Positions 28,773 through 37,265 of a DNA stretch of 64,000 bases are shown piece after piece (position 1 is the first letter of the stretch; each line of letters begins with the position of its first letter). The notes beneath the pieces were generated by a model that did no database searches, was not told where the DNA came from, and saw only the letters and a list, made by a program, of their open reading frames with translations. A program made the translations under genes and the position numbers. The DNA comes from Labedella phragmitis (lineage in GTDB: Bacteria; Actinomycetota; Actinomycetes; Actinomycetales; Microbacteriaceae), in the NCBI RefSeq assembly GCF_004078635.1, contig NZ_RZNB01000005.1:217785-281784 (forward strand), read 5' to 3'.

Positions 28773-30434
28773 ATGACCGAGAACACCACCGGCTCGAACG
28801 AACCGGTTTCGGAGAACCCCGCCGACGGAACGGAGCCCACGCGGTCCGCCGGTTCGACCGACGCCGCAGCCGGTACGTCGACTCCGGTCCCGCCGACAGG
28901 CGACCGCGTGACGAGTGAATGGCCCACCGACGCCCCGCCGAGGCCGGCCCACCCCTACGTCGCCCCCAACGTCTCCAGCTCGACCCCCGTGGTTCCCCCG
29001 GTCGCCGACGGATCGTCGGCCCGGTTCGCGGCCCCGACGGCTCCGCATTCGGCATACGCGCCCAACGCCCAAGCCGGTCCCTCGGCTCCGGGCCGACCAG
29101 GGGACCACCGCGACTGGCACCCGCAGCCGGGCGCGACGGGCCCCGGTGTGCCGACGACCGGCGCGCAGACATCGCGTGACGCCTTCGGCAACCCGACCTA
29201 TGCCGTCCCGGCACCGGCGACCTCGCGCTCGACCACGAAGCGCCGCGGCTCGACGATGCTCGTCGCAGGACTCGCGATCGGCGCACTCGTCGGTGGCGCA
29301 TCGGGGGCCGGAACCTTCGCCCTCGTGAACGGTCTCCAGTCGCCGGCAGCGGTGACGAGTTCCGCCGGGGGGACGCAGAACGTCACCATCAACGACACCG
29401 CGGCCGTGAACCGGACGACAGCGGTCGCAGCCAAGGCCTCACCGAGCGTCGTCACGATCGCCGTCGCCGGGAGCGACGGAGCGGGGACCGGCTCGGGCAT
29501 CGTCCTGAGCGACGACGGATACGTCCTCACCAACAATCACGTCGTCACGCTCGACGGCAGCGTCTCGGACCCGACGATCCAGGTCACCGACAGCAGTGGG
29601 CGTCTCTACAGCGCCACGATCGTCGGAACCGACCCCGTCTTCGACCTGGCCGTCATCAAGCTCGATGACGCGAGCGGCCTCACGCCCATGGAGTTCGCCG
29701 ACTCGTCGAAGCTCAACGTCGGGGATACCGTCGTCGCGATCGGTGCTCCCCTCGGCCTCGCCGGTACCGTCACGGACGGTATCGTGAGCGCGCTCAACCG
29801 CAGCATCACCGTCGCCTCCTCGGCCGTTCCCGACACCACCGAGGGCGAGGACGGGAGCGACGGCGGAGGACAGTGGGGCTTCGAGATCCCCGGCCAGGAG
29901 GACCAGGGCTCGCAGGCCACGGCATCGATCTCACTGCCCGTCGTGCAGACCGACGCGGCGATCAACCCGGGCAACTCGGGTGGTGCGCTGGTCGATGACA
30001 ACGGCGAGCTCATCGGTGTCAACGTCGCAATCGCGAGCGCGGGGAGTTCCTCGAGCGAGCAGTCCGGCAGCATCGGTGTCGGTTTCGCGATCCCCTCCAA
30101 CGTCGCGGAGCGCATCGCGAATGAGATCATCGAGGAGGGTTCGGCGAGCCACGGTCTCCTCGGGGCCTCGGTCGGCGACGCCTCGACCGTCGAGGGGAGC
30201 GACGTCGCCGGCGCCGTCATCGACGAGGTCACGGCAAACGGAGCGGCCGAGAAAGCCGGCATCCGCTCGGGAGACGTCGTCACGTCGTTCAACGGCGTCC
30301 CGATCACGGGGGCGACCGATCTCACGGCTCAGGTGCGCGCGCTGGCCGCAGGCGCCAGCGCGACGGTCGTCTATCAGCGCGATGGTCGCGACTACACCGT
30401 CGACGTGACTCTCGGCGAGCTCGATCTGCAGTAG
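28773..30434 (+). CDS. Membrane-anchored HtrA/S1C serine protease with PDZ
   Basis: 553 aa. Residues 1-~155 are a Pro/Ser/Ala-rich cytosolic tail. One membrane helix follows (about 161-184, STMLVAGLAIGALVGGASG), then an extracytoplasmic trypsin-like domain. The triad is visible as His in TNNHVV (about 254), Asp in FDLAVIKLDD (about 290) and Ser in NPGNSGGALVD (about 402). A C-terminal PDZ domain spans about 455-545. Likely role is envelope protein quality control. An acidic insert EGEDGSDGGG sits in the protease domain. ATG 28773 follows AAAAAGGAGAAC, one of the few strong ribosome binding sites in the window. Confidence 0.94.
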   Translation: MTENTTGSNEPVSENPADGTEPTRSAGSTDAAAGTSTPVPPTGDRVTSEWPTDAPPRPAHPYVAPNVSSSTPVVPPVADGSSARFAAPTAPHSAYAPNAQAGPSAPGRPGDHRDWHPQPGATGPGVPTTGAQTSRDAFGNPTYAVPAPATSRSTTKRRGSTMLVAGLAIGALVGGASGAGTFALVNGLQSPAAVTSSAGGTQNVTINDTAAVNRTTAVAAKASPSVVTIAVAGSDGAGTGSGIVLSDDGYVLTNNHVVTLDGSVSDPTIQVTDSSGRLYSATIVGTDPVFDLAVIKLDDASGLTPMEFADSSKLNVGDTVVAIGAPLGLAGTVTDGIVSALNRSITVASSAVPDTTEGEDGSDGGGQWGFEIPGQEDQGSQATASISLPVVQTDAAINPGNSGGALVDDNGELIGVNVAIASAGSSSSEQSGSIGVGFAIPSNVAERIANEIIEEGSASHGLLGASVGDASTVEGSDVAGAVIDEVTANGAAEKAGIRSGDVVTSFNGVPITGATDLTAQVRALAAGASATVVYQRDGRDYTVDVTLGELDLQ

Positions 30435-30438
30435 GACG

Positions 30439-30488
30439 CAGGCCTCCTCGACGGCCGCACCGACATCGTCGGCGCGGCCGTCGGCCTG
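30439..30488 (+). terminator. Long hairpin after the HtrA gene
   Basis: Nested inverted repeats (CAGGCC outer, GACGGCCGC middle, then five more pairs after one mismatch) fold into one long stem with a 3-nt apical loop starting 4 nt after the stop codon. No T-tract follows. Confidence 0.75.
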
Positions 30489-30553
30489 TGCGCACCACGG
30501 GCGCCCTGACACCCCCTGGTAAGCTCGGGCGCACCCGAATGCGAGTGGAGAAC

Positions 30554-31645
30554 ATGGAACGACCGCGGCGAGACGAGCCGGTGACGGCTCGGCCGGGCGT
30601 CTCCTACGTCATGCCCGTCCTCAACGACGTCACGCATGTGCGGGCCGCCGTGCAGAGCCTCCTGGACCAGGACTACACCGGGGAGTTCGACATCGTGGTG
30701 GCGGTCGGGCCCTCGATCGACGGGACGAACGAACTCGTGGAGGAGATGGGGCGGGCGGACCCACGGATCACCGTGGTCGACAACCCGGCCGGATCCACCC
30801 CGTCAGGGCTCAACATCGCGATCCGCGCGTCGCGTCACCCCATCGTCATCCGCGTCGACGCGCATTCGGTCCTCCCGCGCGACTACGCGCGACTCGCGGT
30901 AGAGACGATCGAGCGGACCGGTGCGGACAACGTCGGCGGGATCATGGACGCCCAGGGCACGACGGCTTTCGAGAAGGCCGTCGCCGGGGCCTACGGATCG
31001 CGAGTCGGCCTCGGGGGCACGCCTCATCACGTGGGAGGAGCTGAGGGGCCGGCGGACACGGTGTATCTCGGGGTCTTCCGGCGAAGCGCCCTCGAGCGGG
31101 TCGGGCTCTTCGACGAGCGCATCAAGCGGGGCCAGGACTGGGAGCTCAATGAGCGCATCCGCTCGAGCGGTGGCACGGTGTGGTTCACGCCCGAGCTGCG
31201 AGTCACCTACCGCCCGCGATCGACCCTGTCGCGACTCGGCCGTCAGTTCTTCTCGACGGGCCTGTGGCGGGGCGAGCTCACGCGGCTCATCGCGGCCTCG
31301 CGCAGCCTGCGATACTTCGCGCCGCCCGTGCTCGTCGTGGGCGTCTCCCTCGGGATCGTCCTCGGTCTCGTCGGGCTCGCGACCGCCGTGACCGGCCAGG
31401 CGGTCCCGCTGCTCCTGCTCGGCTGGCTGGCCCCCGCGGCCTACGCCGTCATCGTCGTCGTCGCCGCGGCCCTCGTCGCCCGTCGGGACGGTGTCGGGAC
31501 CTTCGCGTGGTTTCTCGTAGTGTTGCCCTGTATCCACTTCTGCTGGGGCATCGGTTTCGTTCTCGGTTACCTCTCCCTTGCGAGCAACATCGCGGCGCAG
31601 ACGTACAAGAAGGGCGCGGGCGCGAGTGACACACGAATCGGTTGA
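30554..31645 (+). CDS. GT2 family glycosyltransferase with membrane tail
   Basis: 363 aa. The N-terminal GT-A domain has SYVMPVLNDVTHVRAAVQSLL, IVVAVGPSIDGTNE, the metal-binding IRVDAHS and RRSALERVGLFDE, and later GQDWELNERIR, as in ExoA-type succinoglycan transferases. Three or four hydrophobic segments fill the last ~100 residues, so it acts at the cytoplasmic membrane. Start is uncertain: ATG 30554 follows GTGGAGAAC closely, while ATG 30539 would suit a transcript starting just after TAAGCT. First gene of the envelope polymer operon; the next gene starts 20 bp before this one ends. Confidence 0.85.
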   Translation: MERPRRDEPVTARPGVSYVMPVLNDVTHVRAAVQSLLDQDYTGEFDIVVAVGPSIDGTNELVEEMGRADPRITVVDNPAGSTPSGLNIAIRASRHPIVIRVDAHSVLPRDYARLAVETIERTGADNVGGIMDAQGTTAFEKAVAGAYGSRVGLGGTPHHVGGAEGPADTVYLGVFRRSALERVGLFDERIKRGQDWELNERIRSSGGTVWFTPELRVTYRPRSTLSRLGRQFFSTGLWRGELTRLIAASRSLRYFAPPVLVVGVSLGIVLGLVGLATAVTGQAVPLLLLGWLAPAAYAVIVVVAAALVARRDGVGTFAWFLVVLPCIHFCWGIGFVLGYLSLASNIAAQTYKKGAGASDTRIG

Positions 31646-32441
31646 GCGGCCGCTGAAGCCGCGCAGCTTCGCGGAGCTGAGGGCAGTGGCCCAGCCGCCC
31701 GAGGTGCGGAGCCGACGCAACGCGGAGCACTGGACGGCGTCGCTCTACCTCCGGGACCTGTCGCCCTATCTCACGTGGGTCCTGCTGCGGACCCCCATCA
31801 GCGCGAACGGCGTCACCGGGCTCATGATCCTCACCGGGTGGTCGGTCGCCGCTGCGCTCCTCATCCCGGGGTTCTGGGGGGCTGCGCTCGCGCTCGTGCT
31901 CGGTCAGATGCAGATGCTCGTGGACTGCTGCGACGGCGAAGTGGCCCGGTGGCGACGGACGTCCTCTCCCGCCGGAGCGTTCCTCGACGCGGTCGGTCAC
32001 TACTCGACGGAGGCGCTCATCCCGCTCGCGCTCGCCATCCGCGCAGCGGGCTATCCGGTCACTGCCCCCGAGGACTTCGCATGGACGACGCTCGGCGCGC
32101 TCCTCGCCCTCGTCATCATCCTCAACAAGGCGCTCAACGACATGGTCCGCGTCGCTCGGGCGAACTTCGGCGCACCGAAGCTGACGTACTCCGAGGGGGA
32201 GAGCGCACCCCGTGGCGGGCTCCTGAGCGTCGCTCGACGCATGGCGAAGTTCGTCCCGTTCCATCGACTCTTCCACTCGGTGGAGTTGACGATGGTCATC
32301 TTCGTGGGAGCGGTGGTGGGTTTGTTCGTGGGAGACGAGCTCGCGATGCGCTGGACTCTCGTCGGGCTGCTCGTGCTCGGCTTCGTGACCCTCGTCGGGC
32401 ACTTCGTCGCGATCATGGCGTCGAAGAGGGTCAGTGTCTGA
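31626..32441 (+). CDS. CDP-alcohol phosphatidyltransferase family protein, variant motif
   Basis: 271 aa, with about six membrane segments. Family enzymes exchange CMP of a CDP-alcohol for a hydroxyl acceptor. The signature D-x2-DG-x2-AR-x8-G-x3-D-x3-D is present as DCCDGEVARWRRTSSPAGAFLDAVGHY: the first three Asp are kept, but the fourth, the usual catalytic base, is His. Flanking polymer genes suggest that the substrate is a sugar or polyol phosphate rather than a phospholipid (inference). GTG 31626 lies inside the end of the upstream glycosyltransferase, and the stop overlaps the next start by 8 bp. Confidence 0.85.
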   Translation: MTHESVERPLKPRSFAELRAVAQPPEVRSRRNAEHWTASLYLRDLSPYLTWVLLRTPISANGVTGLMILTGWSVAAALLIPGFWGAALALVLGQMQMLVDCCDGEVARWRRTSSPAGAFLDAVGHYSTEALIPLALAIRAAGYPVTAPEDFAWTTLGALLALVIILNKALNDMVRVARANFGAPKLTYSEGESAPRGGLLSVARRMAKFVPFHRLFHSVELTMVIFVGAVVGLFVGDELAMRWTLVGLLVLGFVTLVGHFVAIMASKRVSV

Positions 32442-33312
32442 CTTTCGCGTGCCGACCGTCGGGGTCGTGGTGCTGACGCAAGGCACGCGTCCGTCCGATC
32501 TCGCGGATGGTCTCGCGAGCGTGCTCGCCCAGGAGGATGTCGCGCTCGACGTCGTCGTCGTGGGTAACGGCTGGCAACCGGTCGGTCTCCCGAAGGGCGT
32601 CCGAGGGCTCGGCACCACCGAGAACGTCGGAATCCCGGCGGGACGGAATCGCGGTGCCGCCGTGGTGTCGGGGGAGTACGTCTTCTTCCTCGACGACGAC
32701 GCGCGTATCCCGAGCCGGCGGTTCCTCGCGGACGCCGTCGATCTGCTCACCGCCCAGCCCGACATCGGTCTCGTGCAGCCGCGGCTCGAGGGCCCGGGTG
32801 ACGACGACCCCCCAGCGCGGTGGATCCCGCGGATGCGGAAGGGTGACCGCCACGACTCGAGCAACGTCTTCTCATGCCTCGAGGCAGCCGTCGTCCTCCC
32901 GCGACGCGTCTTCGACCGCGCCGGTGGATGGGGTGACGAGTACTTCTACGCCCATGAGGGCATCGAACTCGCGTGGCGTGTGTGGGACCAGGGGAAGCGC
33001 GCCTGGTACGCCGGCGACCTCCTGGCCCTCCACCCGATCGTCCATCCCACGCGGCACGCCGAGTACTTCCGGATGAACGCGCGGAACCGGGTCTGGCTCG
33101 CCCGGCGCAACCTGCCGATGCCTCTCGTTCCCGTGTACGTCGCATCGTGGACCGCCGTGACACTTCTGCGCTGGTGGCGACGGCCGGCCGACCTCTCGGC
33201 GTGGTTCGGCGGCTGGACGGAGGGGTGGCGGACGTCGCCGGGGGTACGACGGCCGATGTCGTGGCGTACGGTCGTGCGGATGGCGCGAGCGGGACGACCG
33301 CCCGTTATCTAG
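32434..33312 (+). CDS. GT2 family glycosyltransferase
   Basis: 292 aa. VPTVGVVVLTQGTRP, VVVGNG, GIPAGRNRGAAVVSGEYVFFLDDDARI and the later GDEYFYAHEGIELAWRV are the standard GT2 nucleotide-sugar, DXD and acceptor motifs. The C-terminus (VYVASWTAVTLLRWWRRP) has one or two hydrophobic stretches. The protein resembles rhamnosyl- and galactofuranosyl-type transferases, but donor and acceptor cannot be assigned. GTG start within the end of the CDP-alcohol transferase gene, so translation is coupled. Confidence 0.88.
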   Translation: MSDFRVPTVGVVVLTQGTRPSDLADGLASVLAQEDVALDVVVVGNGWQPVGLPKGVRGLGTTENVGIPAGRNRGAAVVSGEYVFFLDDDARIPSRRFLADAVDLLTAQPDIGLVQPRLEGPGDDDPPARWIPRMRKGDRHDSSNVFSCLEAAVVLPRRVFDRAGGWGDEYFYAHEGIELAWRVWDQGKRAWYAGDLLALHPIVHPTRHAEYFRMNARNRVWLARRNLPMPLVPVYVASWTAVTLLRWWRRPADLSAWFGGWTEGWRTSPGVRRPMSWRTVVRMARAGRPPVI

Positions 33313-33322
33313 ACCGTTATCT
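33302..33322. repeat. Direct repeat CCGTTATCT before the tagF-like gene
   Basis: Two exact 9-bp copies lie at 33302-33310 and 33314-33322. The first overlaps the GT2 stop codon, and the second contains TTATCT, a possible -10 for the next gene. The CCGTTAT core recurs as an inverted pair at 38051-38079. Confidence 0.8.
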
Positions 33323-33343
33323 TCCGCAGTTATGGTGGAACCC

Positions 33344-34648
33344 ATGGCTCTTCTCACCGATGCACGGAAAGCGTTGCGGTTCCTGAGGAGGACACTCGCG
33401 TCGCGATCGGCGTCGCGTGATCTGTCGAAGACGCTCGCCTCGCGTCCGACCCTCGAGCCCGGTCGGTTCCGCATCGCCGTGTACTTCGCGGACAGCAGCG
33501 TCAACATGTACCAGGTTCGGCAGTGGTATAAGCCGCTCGCGGTCCTGGCGAAGCGGTGGCCCGTCGTGATCCTCAGCCGGGGAGCGACCGCCGCGGCAGC
33601 GCTGCTCGAGGAATCGCCCGTCCCCGTCGCGTACGTGCGCACCGTCGTAGCGCTCGAGCAGACGCTCGCCGAGCAGGACATCAGAATCGTCCTCTACGTC
33701 AACCAGAACGCCAAGAACTTCCAGATGTTCCGGTACGGTCGCATGTGGCACGTCTTCATCAACCATGGTGAGAGCGACAAGATGTACATGATGACCAACC
33801 AGTTCAAGGCGTACGACTACAGTCTCGTCGCCGGGGACGCGGCGCTCGGCCGGTTGCGTCGGGCCCTCTGGGACTACGACCTCGAGAAGCGCGCCATCCC
33901 CATCGGTCGTCCGCAAGCCGATCACTTCTCGGGAGCGCTTCCGTATACGCCGGACGACCGAACGGTCGTGCTCTACGCGCCCACCTGGGAGGGGGACCGC
34001 GCGTCGGCCGCGTACGGCTCGATCGTGTCCCACGGCGTGACCCTCGTGCGGGAACTGCTCGCGACGGGGCAGCACCGGGTCGTTTTCCGGCCGCATCCGC
34101 GCTCCGGCGTCGTGGACCCCGCCTACGGCGCCGCGAAGCGCTCCATCGTCGCGATGCTCGAGGAGGCGAACCGAGAGGATCCGTCGGCGCACCACGTGTA
34201 CGACGACGGTCCCGACATCGGGTGGCAGATCTCCGCCGCCGACGTCGCGGTCGTGGACATCTCGGCGATGGTCTACGACCGGCTCGCCACGGGCAAGCCG
34301 CTCCTCATCACCTGCCCGGCCGACCCCGCCGCCGTCGTCGACTCCGAGGGCTACCTCACGGCGTGCGAGTGGCTCACGGCGGAGGCGGCACCGACCATCG
34401 TCGCCGAGACGGAGCGGCTGCTGCACGACGACGAGACACTGACGCGTATCGACTACTGGTCCCGGCACTACTTCGGCGACCCGACGCCGGGCGAGGCGAC
34501 GCGTAAGTTCCACGCGGCGATCGATCACCTCATGACGGAGTGGGACCGGTTCGCCGCGCTCCACGCCGGTGATGGTGAGACGGAACTGACAGCGAGCAGA
34601 TCGTTCGACCCCTCGGAATCCGACGACCTCGACGGAGAGACCGACTAG
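33344..34648 (+). CDS. CDP-glycerol/polyol glycerophosphotransferase (TagF-like)
   Basis: 434 aa. GT-B fold polymerase that adds polyol-phosphate units to a lipid-linked chain on the cytoplasmic face. Family motifs are visible: NHGESDKMYM (about residue 140), LYAPTWEGDRAS, FRPHPRSG (about 248) and VAVVDISAMVYDRLATGKPLL. Length is near the catalytic core of TagF/TarL, without the N-terminal extension of the B. subtilis enzyme. The start at ATG 33344 follows GGTGGA. ATG 33332, 9 nt after TTATCT, is a leaderless alternative. Its stop shares the palindrome CTAG with the stop of the convergent gene. Confidence 0.87.
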   Translation: MALLTDARKALRFLRRTLASRSASRDLSKTLASRPTLEPGRFRIAVYFADSSVNMYQVRQWYKPLAVLAKRWPVVILSRGATAAAALLEESPVPVAYVRTVVALEQTLAEQDIRIVLYVNQNAKNFQMFRYGRMWHVFINHGESDKMYMMTNQFKAYDYSLVAGDAALGRLRRALWDYDLEKRAIPIGRPQADHFSGALPYTPDDRTVVLYAPTWEGDRASAAYGSIVSHGVTLVRELLATGQHRVVFRPHPRSGVVDPAYGAAKRSIVAMLEEANREDPSAHHVYDDGPDIGWQISAADVAVVDISAMVYDRLATGKPLLITCPADPAAVVDSEGYLTACEWLTAEAAPTIVAETERLLHDDETLTRIDYWSRHYFGDPTPGEATRKFHAAIDHLMTEWDRFAALHAGDGETELTASRSFDPSESDDLDGETD

Positions 34649-35505
34649 CGGCGGTCGACGGACTCCGTGTCGTCGCCCGAGAGTTCGTCGAAGCCGGACG
34701 CGTCGGCTTCCCCCGGCGACACGGGACCCGCTGTGACGGCGCGACGACGGACGAACGGCAGCTTCCGGCGCGGAGTCCTATCGTCCTCGATGGTCTCGAG
34801 TTCGAGGGGGAGCACGTAGGGCGCGGGGCCGAACGCCGTGCGCGCGGCAGAAACGACCTGCCGCCCGGCCATGTTGTTGCCGACCCCGCCGATCGCCGCC
34901 CCGATGCCGAAGGGTGCGGCCTTGCCGATGAGCGAAGCGCCGTGGTTGACGGCGAACTTCCGGAGGAATCGCTTCTTGAGCTCGTCGACGACGGGCCCCA
35001 TGAGAACCTGCGGGATGCTCGTCGACACCATCTCGCCCCAGAACGCCTTGCGTTCGGGCCCCTGCCCCATCGCCTGACCGGTGAACTGCTTGACGAGGTC
35101 GGATCCGGTGCGGCCGAGCATGAGCGACATGACGAGAGCGCGTGCGCGGACCGGGTCCTCGATCGTCACGCCGTGGACCTCGGCGACCGACTGCGCGAAG
35201 AGAGCCGTCGTCTCGAGAAAGCCCGCCGTCTCGACGCCGGACAGTGCGAGCGTGACGCCCGTGCCGATCGCCGGCACCATCGCCGTCGCGCCGACCGCGG
35301 CACCGCCGGCGGTGATCGCCGCGAGGTAGCGGCGTTCGAGGACCCTCACAAGCTGGTCGGGCGTCGCACCGGGATGACGCTTGCGCACGCCGCGCACGTA
35401 GGCGACCACGGCGGGGCGCTGCACCGCGAGGACGCGGTCGAGTCCCTTGACCCAGGCGGACTGGTCGTTCGACGACACAGCGGTGTCCTTCGCTTCTCGA
35501 CTCAC
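34645..35505 (-). CDS. EcsC-like conserved hypothetical protein
   Basis: 286 aa. The centre (AGGAAVGATAMVPAIGTGVTLALSGVETAGFLETTALFAQSVAEVHGV, then DPVRARALVM) resembles the EcsC family: hydrophobic Gly/Ala helices followed by a YG/HGV-x4-DP segment. The C-terminal third is charged and disordered. Biochemical function is unknown. It is embedded in the envelope locus but has its own promoter-like TAGACT exactly 6 nt before GTG 35505. It overlaps the tagF-like stop tail to tail by 4 bp. Confidence 0.55.
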   Translation of the reverse strand: MSREAKDTAVSSNDQSAWVKGLDRVLAVQRPAVVAYVRGVRKRHPGATPDQLVRVLERRYLAAITAGGAAVGATAMVPAIGTGVTLALSGVETAGFLETTALFAQSVAEVHGVTIEDPVRARALVMSLMLGRTGSDLVKQFTGQAMGQGPERKAFWGEMVSTSIPQVLMGPVVDELKKRFLRKFAVNHGASLIGKAAPFGIGAAIGGVGNNMAGRQVVSAARTAFGPAPYVLPLELETIEDDRTPRRKLPFVRRRAVTAGPVSPGEADASGFDELSGDDTESVDRR

Positions 35506-35628
35506 CCGTGAAGTCTATGTCGGTGTCGCCCCCGCTCCCTGTGTCTTGCCGCAGTGCCGAGACTGTGTCAGGACGCCGTCGATCAGTGAACGGGTGTCGG
35601 CGGCCGGTCGTGTGTCGGACCGCTCGCG

Positions 35629-36387
35629 TCAGCCTGCGACGGCGGGACGATTGTAATCGTCGTTGTAGCGATCGAGCACGTCGCCGATGGGTCCGTCGAG
35701 CACGAGGGAGCCTTTGTCGAGGTAGAGTCCCCGCTCGCAGAACCGTCGCAGATCCTTCTCGTTGTGCGAGACGAAGAAGAGCGTCCGTCCCCCCGCGAGC
35801 ATCTCGTCGATCCGCGCGTAGCACTTCGCCTTGAAGGCGCGGTCGCCGACCGCGAGGACCTCGTCGACGAGCAGGATCGGTTCGTCCAACTGGGAGATGA
35901 CGCTGAACGCGATGCGCACCTTCATCCCGCTCGAGAGGTGCTTGTAGGGAGTGTCGACGAAGTCCTCGATCTCGGCGAACCCGATGATCTCGTCGAACCG
36001 CGCGTCGATCTGCGAGCGTGTCATGCCGTGCAGACCGGCGGTGAGGTACACGTTGTCCCGGACCGACAGGTCGTCGACGAACCCGCCCGTGATCTCGATC
36101 AGCGGAGCGACGCCGCCCACGACGTCGATACTGCCCTCGTCGGGGAGAACGACACCGGCGACGAGCTTGAGCAACGTGGACTTGCCCTGTCCGTTGCGCC
36201 CGACGACGCCGATCGATTCGCCCCGCGCGACGGTGAAGTCGACGTTGCGCAGGGCCCAGAACTCGTTCGGTCGCGAGCGACGGCTACGGCCCGCGAGGAG
36301 GTCCTTGAACGTGCGGCGTCCCCGCCGATTGCGCCGGAAACGGATACCGACGTCGGAGACGGCGATCGCGATCGGTGTGTCGGCCAT
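35629..36387 (-). CDS. ABC transporter ATPase for polysaccharide/teichoic acid export (TagH/Wzt-like)
   Basis: 252 aa. Walker A GRNGQGKSTL (about residues 63-72), a YLTAGLHGM segment, signature LSSGMKVRIAF (about 149), Walker B ILLVDEVLAVGD (about 168) and the H-loop VSHNEKDL match the TagH/RfbB/KpsT group. The C-terminal carbohydrate-binding domain of longer Wzt proteins is absent. Its ATG shares one base with the permease stop (TGATG), so ATPase and permease are translated together. The pair probably flips or exports the polymer made by the convergent operon. Confidence 0.92.
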   Translation of the reverse strand: MADTPIAIAVSDVGIRFRRNRRGRRTFKDLLAGRSRRSRPNEFWALRNVDFTVARGESIGVVGRNGQGKSTLLKLVAGVVLPDEGSIDVVGGVAPLIEITGGFVDDLSVRDNVYLTAGLHGMTRSQIDARFDEIIGFAEIEDFVDTPYKHLSSGMKVRIAFSVISQLDEPILLVDEVLAVGDRAFKAKCYARIDEMLAGGRTLFFVSHNEKDLRRFCERGLYLDKGSLVLDGPIGDVLDRYNDDYNRPAVAG

Positions 36388-37193
36388 CAGAGCTCCTTGA
36401 GGACGGCGCGTTCGCAGCGGCGGAAGACGACGAGCCCGACGGCCAGGATGAGCAGGGACATCCCGGCGGAGACGGCGACGAGGAATCCGTCGAACTGTGC
36501 CGGGAAGAACGCCGATCGATACAGCGCGAAGATGCCGCTCAACGGATTGAAGGCGGCCCAGAAGTGCAGCTGTTCCGGGAGGTCGCTCGTGCCGTACACG
36601 ATCGGCGACGCGTAGAACAGGAACCGGAGGACCAGTTTGGTCGCTCGCTCCAGGTCGCGGAAGAAGACGACAAGAGGGGCGACGAGCATGCCCACTCCGA
36701 TCGTGAGAGCGGCCTGGATGCTCATGGCGAGGGGGAACAGTAGCAGGCCGGGTCCGACCGGTGCTCCCGCGACGATCGCGAAGACGGCGAGCACGGGGAG
36801 CGACGCGATGAATTCGACGCCCTTCGAGGCGACGATGCGATTCACCCAGATCGTGCGTGGGATCGACGTCGATCGGACGAGCTTGGCGTCCTTGAGGAAA
36901 GCGCGTGTGCTGTCGGAGACGGCGCCGTTGAACCACATCCACGGCAGCAGTGCGACGAGGAGGAAGACGATGTAGGGACGCTCGCCGATGTTCCCCCCGC
37001 GGTCGAAGACCACGGCGAAGACGAACCAGTAGATGCCGGCCATCACGAGGGGGTCGAGGATCGACCAGACGTAGCCGAGCGCACTCGTCGAGTACCGCAC
37101 ACGGAGATCGCGCGACGTCAGCAGCACGAGTGCGTGGCGGTACCGGGCGGCGGACGACCTTCTCGTCGGGCTCACCGGTCCTGGTCCACTCAC
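36387..37193 (-). CDS. ABC-2 permease for polysaccharide/teichoic acid export (TagG-like)
   Basis: 268 aa. Six hydrophobic segments with the ABC-2/TagG-type pattern: an amphipathic N-terminus (LLTSRDLRVRYSTSALGYVWSILDPL), then LPWMWFNGAVSDSTRAFLKDAKLVRS, FLFYASPIVYGTSDLP and NPLSGIFALYRSAFF. These are the conserved landmarks of lipid-linked polymer exporters. GTG start. The gene lies just downstream of the terminator of the nucleotidyltransferase gene, so the TagGH pair needs its own promoter, which is not obvious in the short gap. Confidence 0.9.
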   Translation of the reverse strand: MSGPGPVSPTRRSSAARYRHALVLLTSRDLRVRYSTSALGYVWSILDPLVMAGIYWFVFAVVFDRGGNIGERPYIVFLLVALLPWMWFNGAVSDSTRAFLKDAKLVRSTSIPRTIWVNRIVASKGVEFIASLPVLAVFAIVAGAPVGPGLLLFPLAMSIQAALTIGVGMLVAPLVVFFRDLERATKLVLRFLFYASPIVYGTSDLPEQLHFWAAFNPLSGIFALYRSAFFPAQFDGFLVAVSAGMSLLILAVGLVVFRRCERAVLKEL

Positions 37194-37210
37194 AGCACCA
37201 ACTTATCCGC

Positions 37211-37250
37211 AAAAAAGGACCGGCACGTGCGAGACGCGCGTGCCGGTCCT
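37211..37250 (-). terminator. Rho-independent terminator of the nucleotidyltransferase gene
   Basis: A 12-bp perfect stem (AGGACCGGCACG and complement) with an 11-nt loop is followed on the minus strand by six T. It begins about 15 nt after the stop codon at 37266 and is the clearest intrinsic terminator on the minus strand. Confidence 0.92.
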
Positions 37251-37265
37251 GCGGAGAGGTGACGA

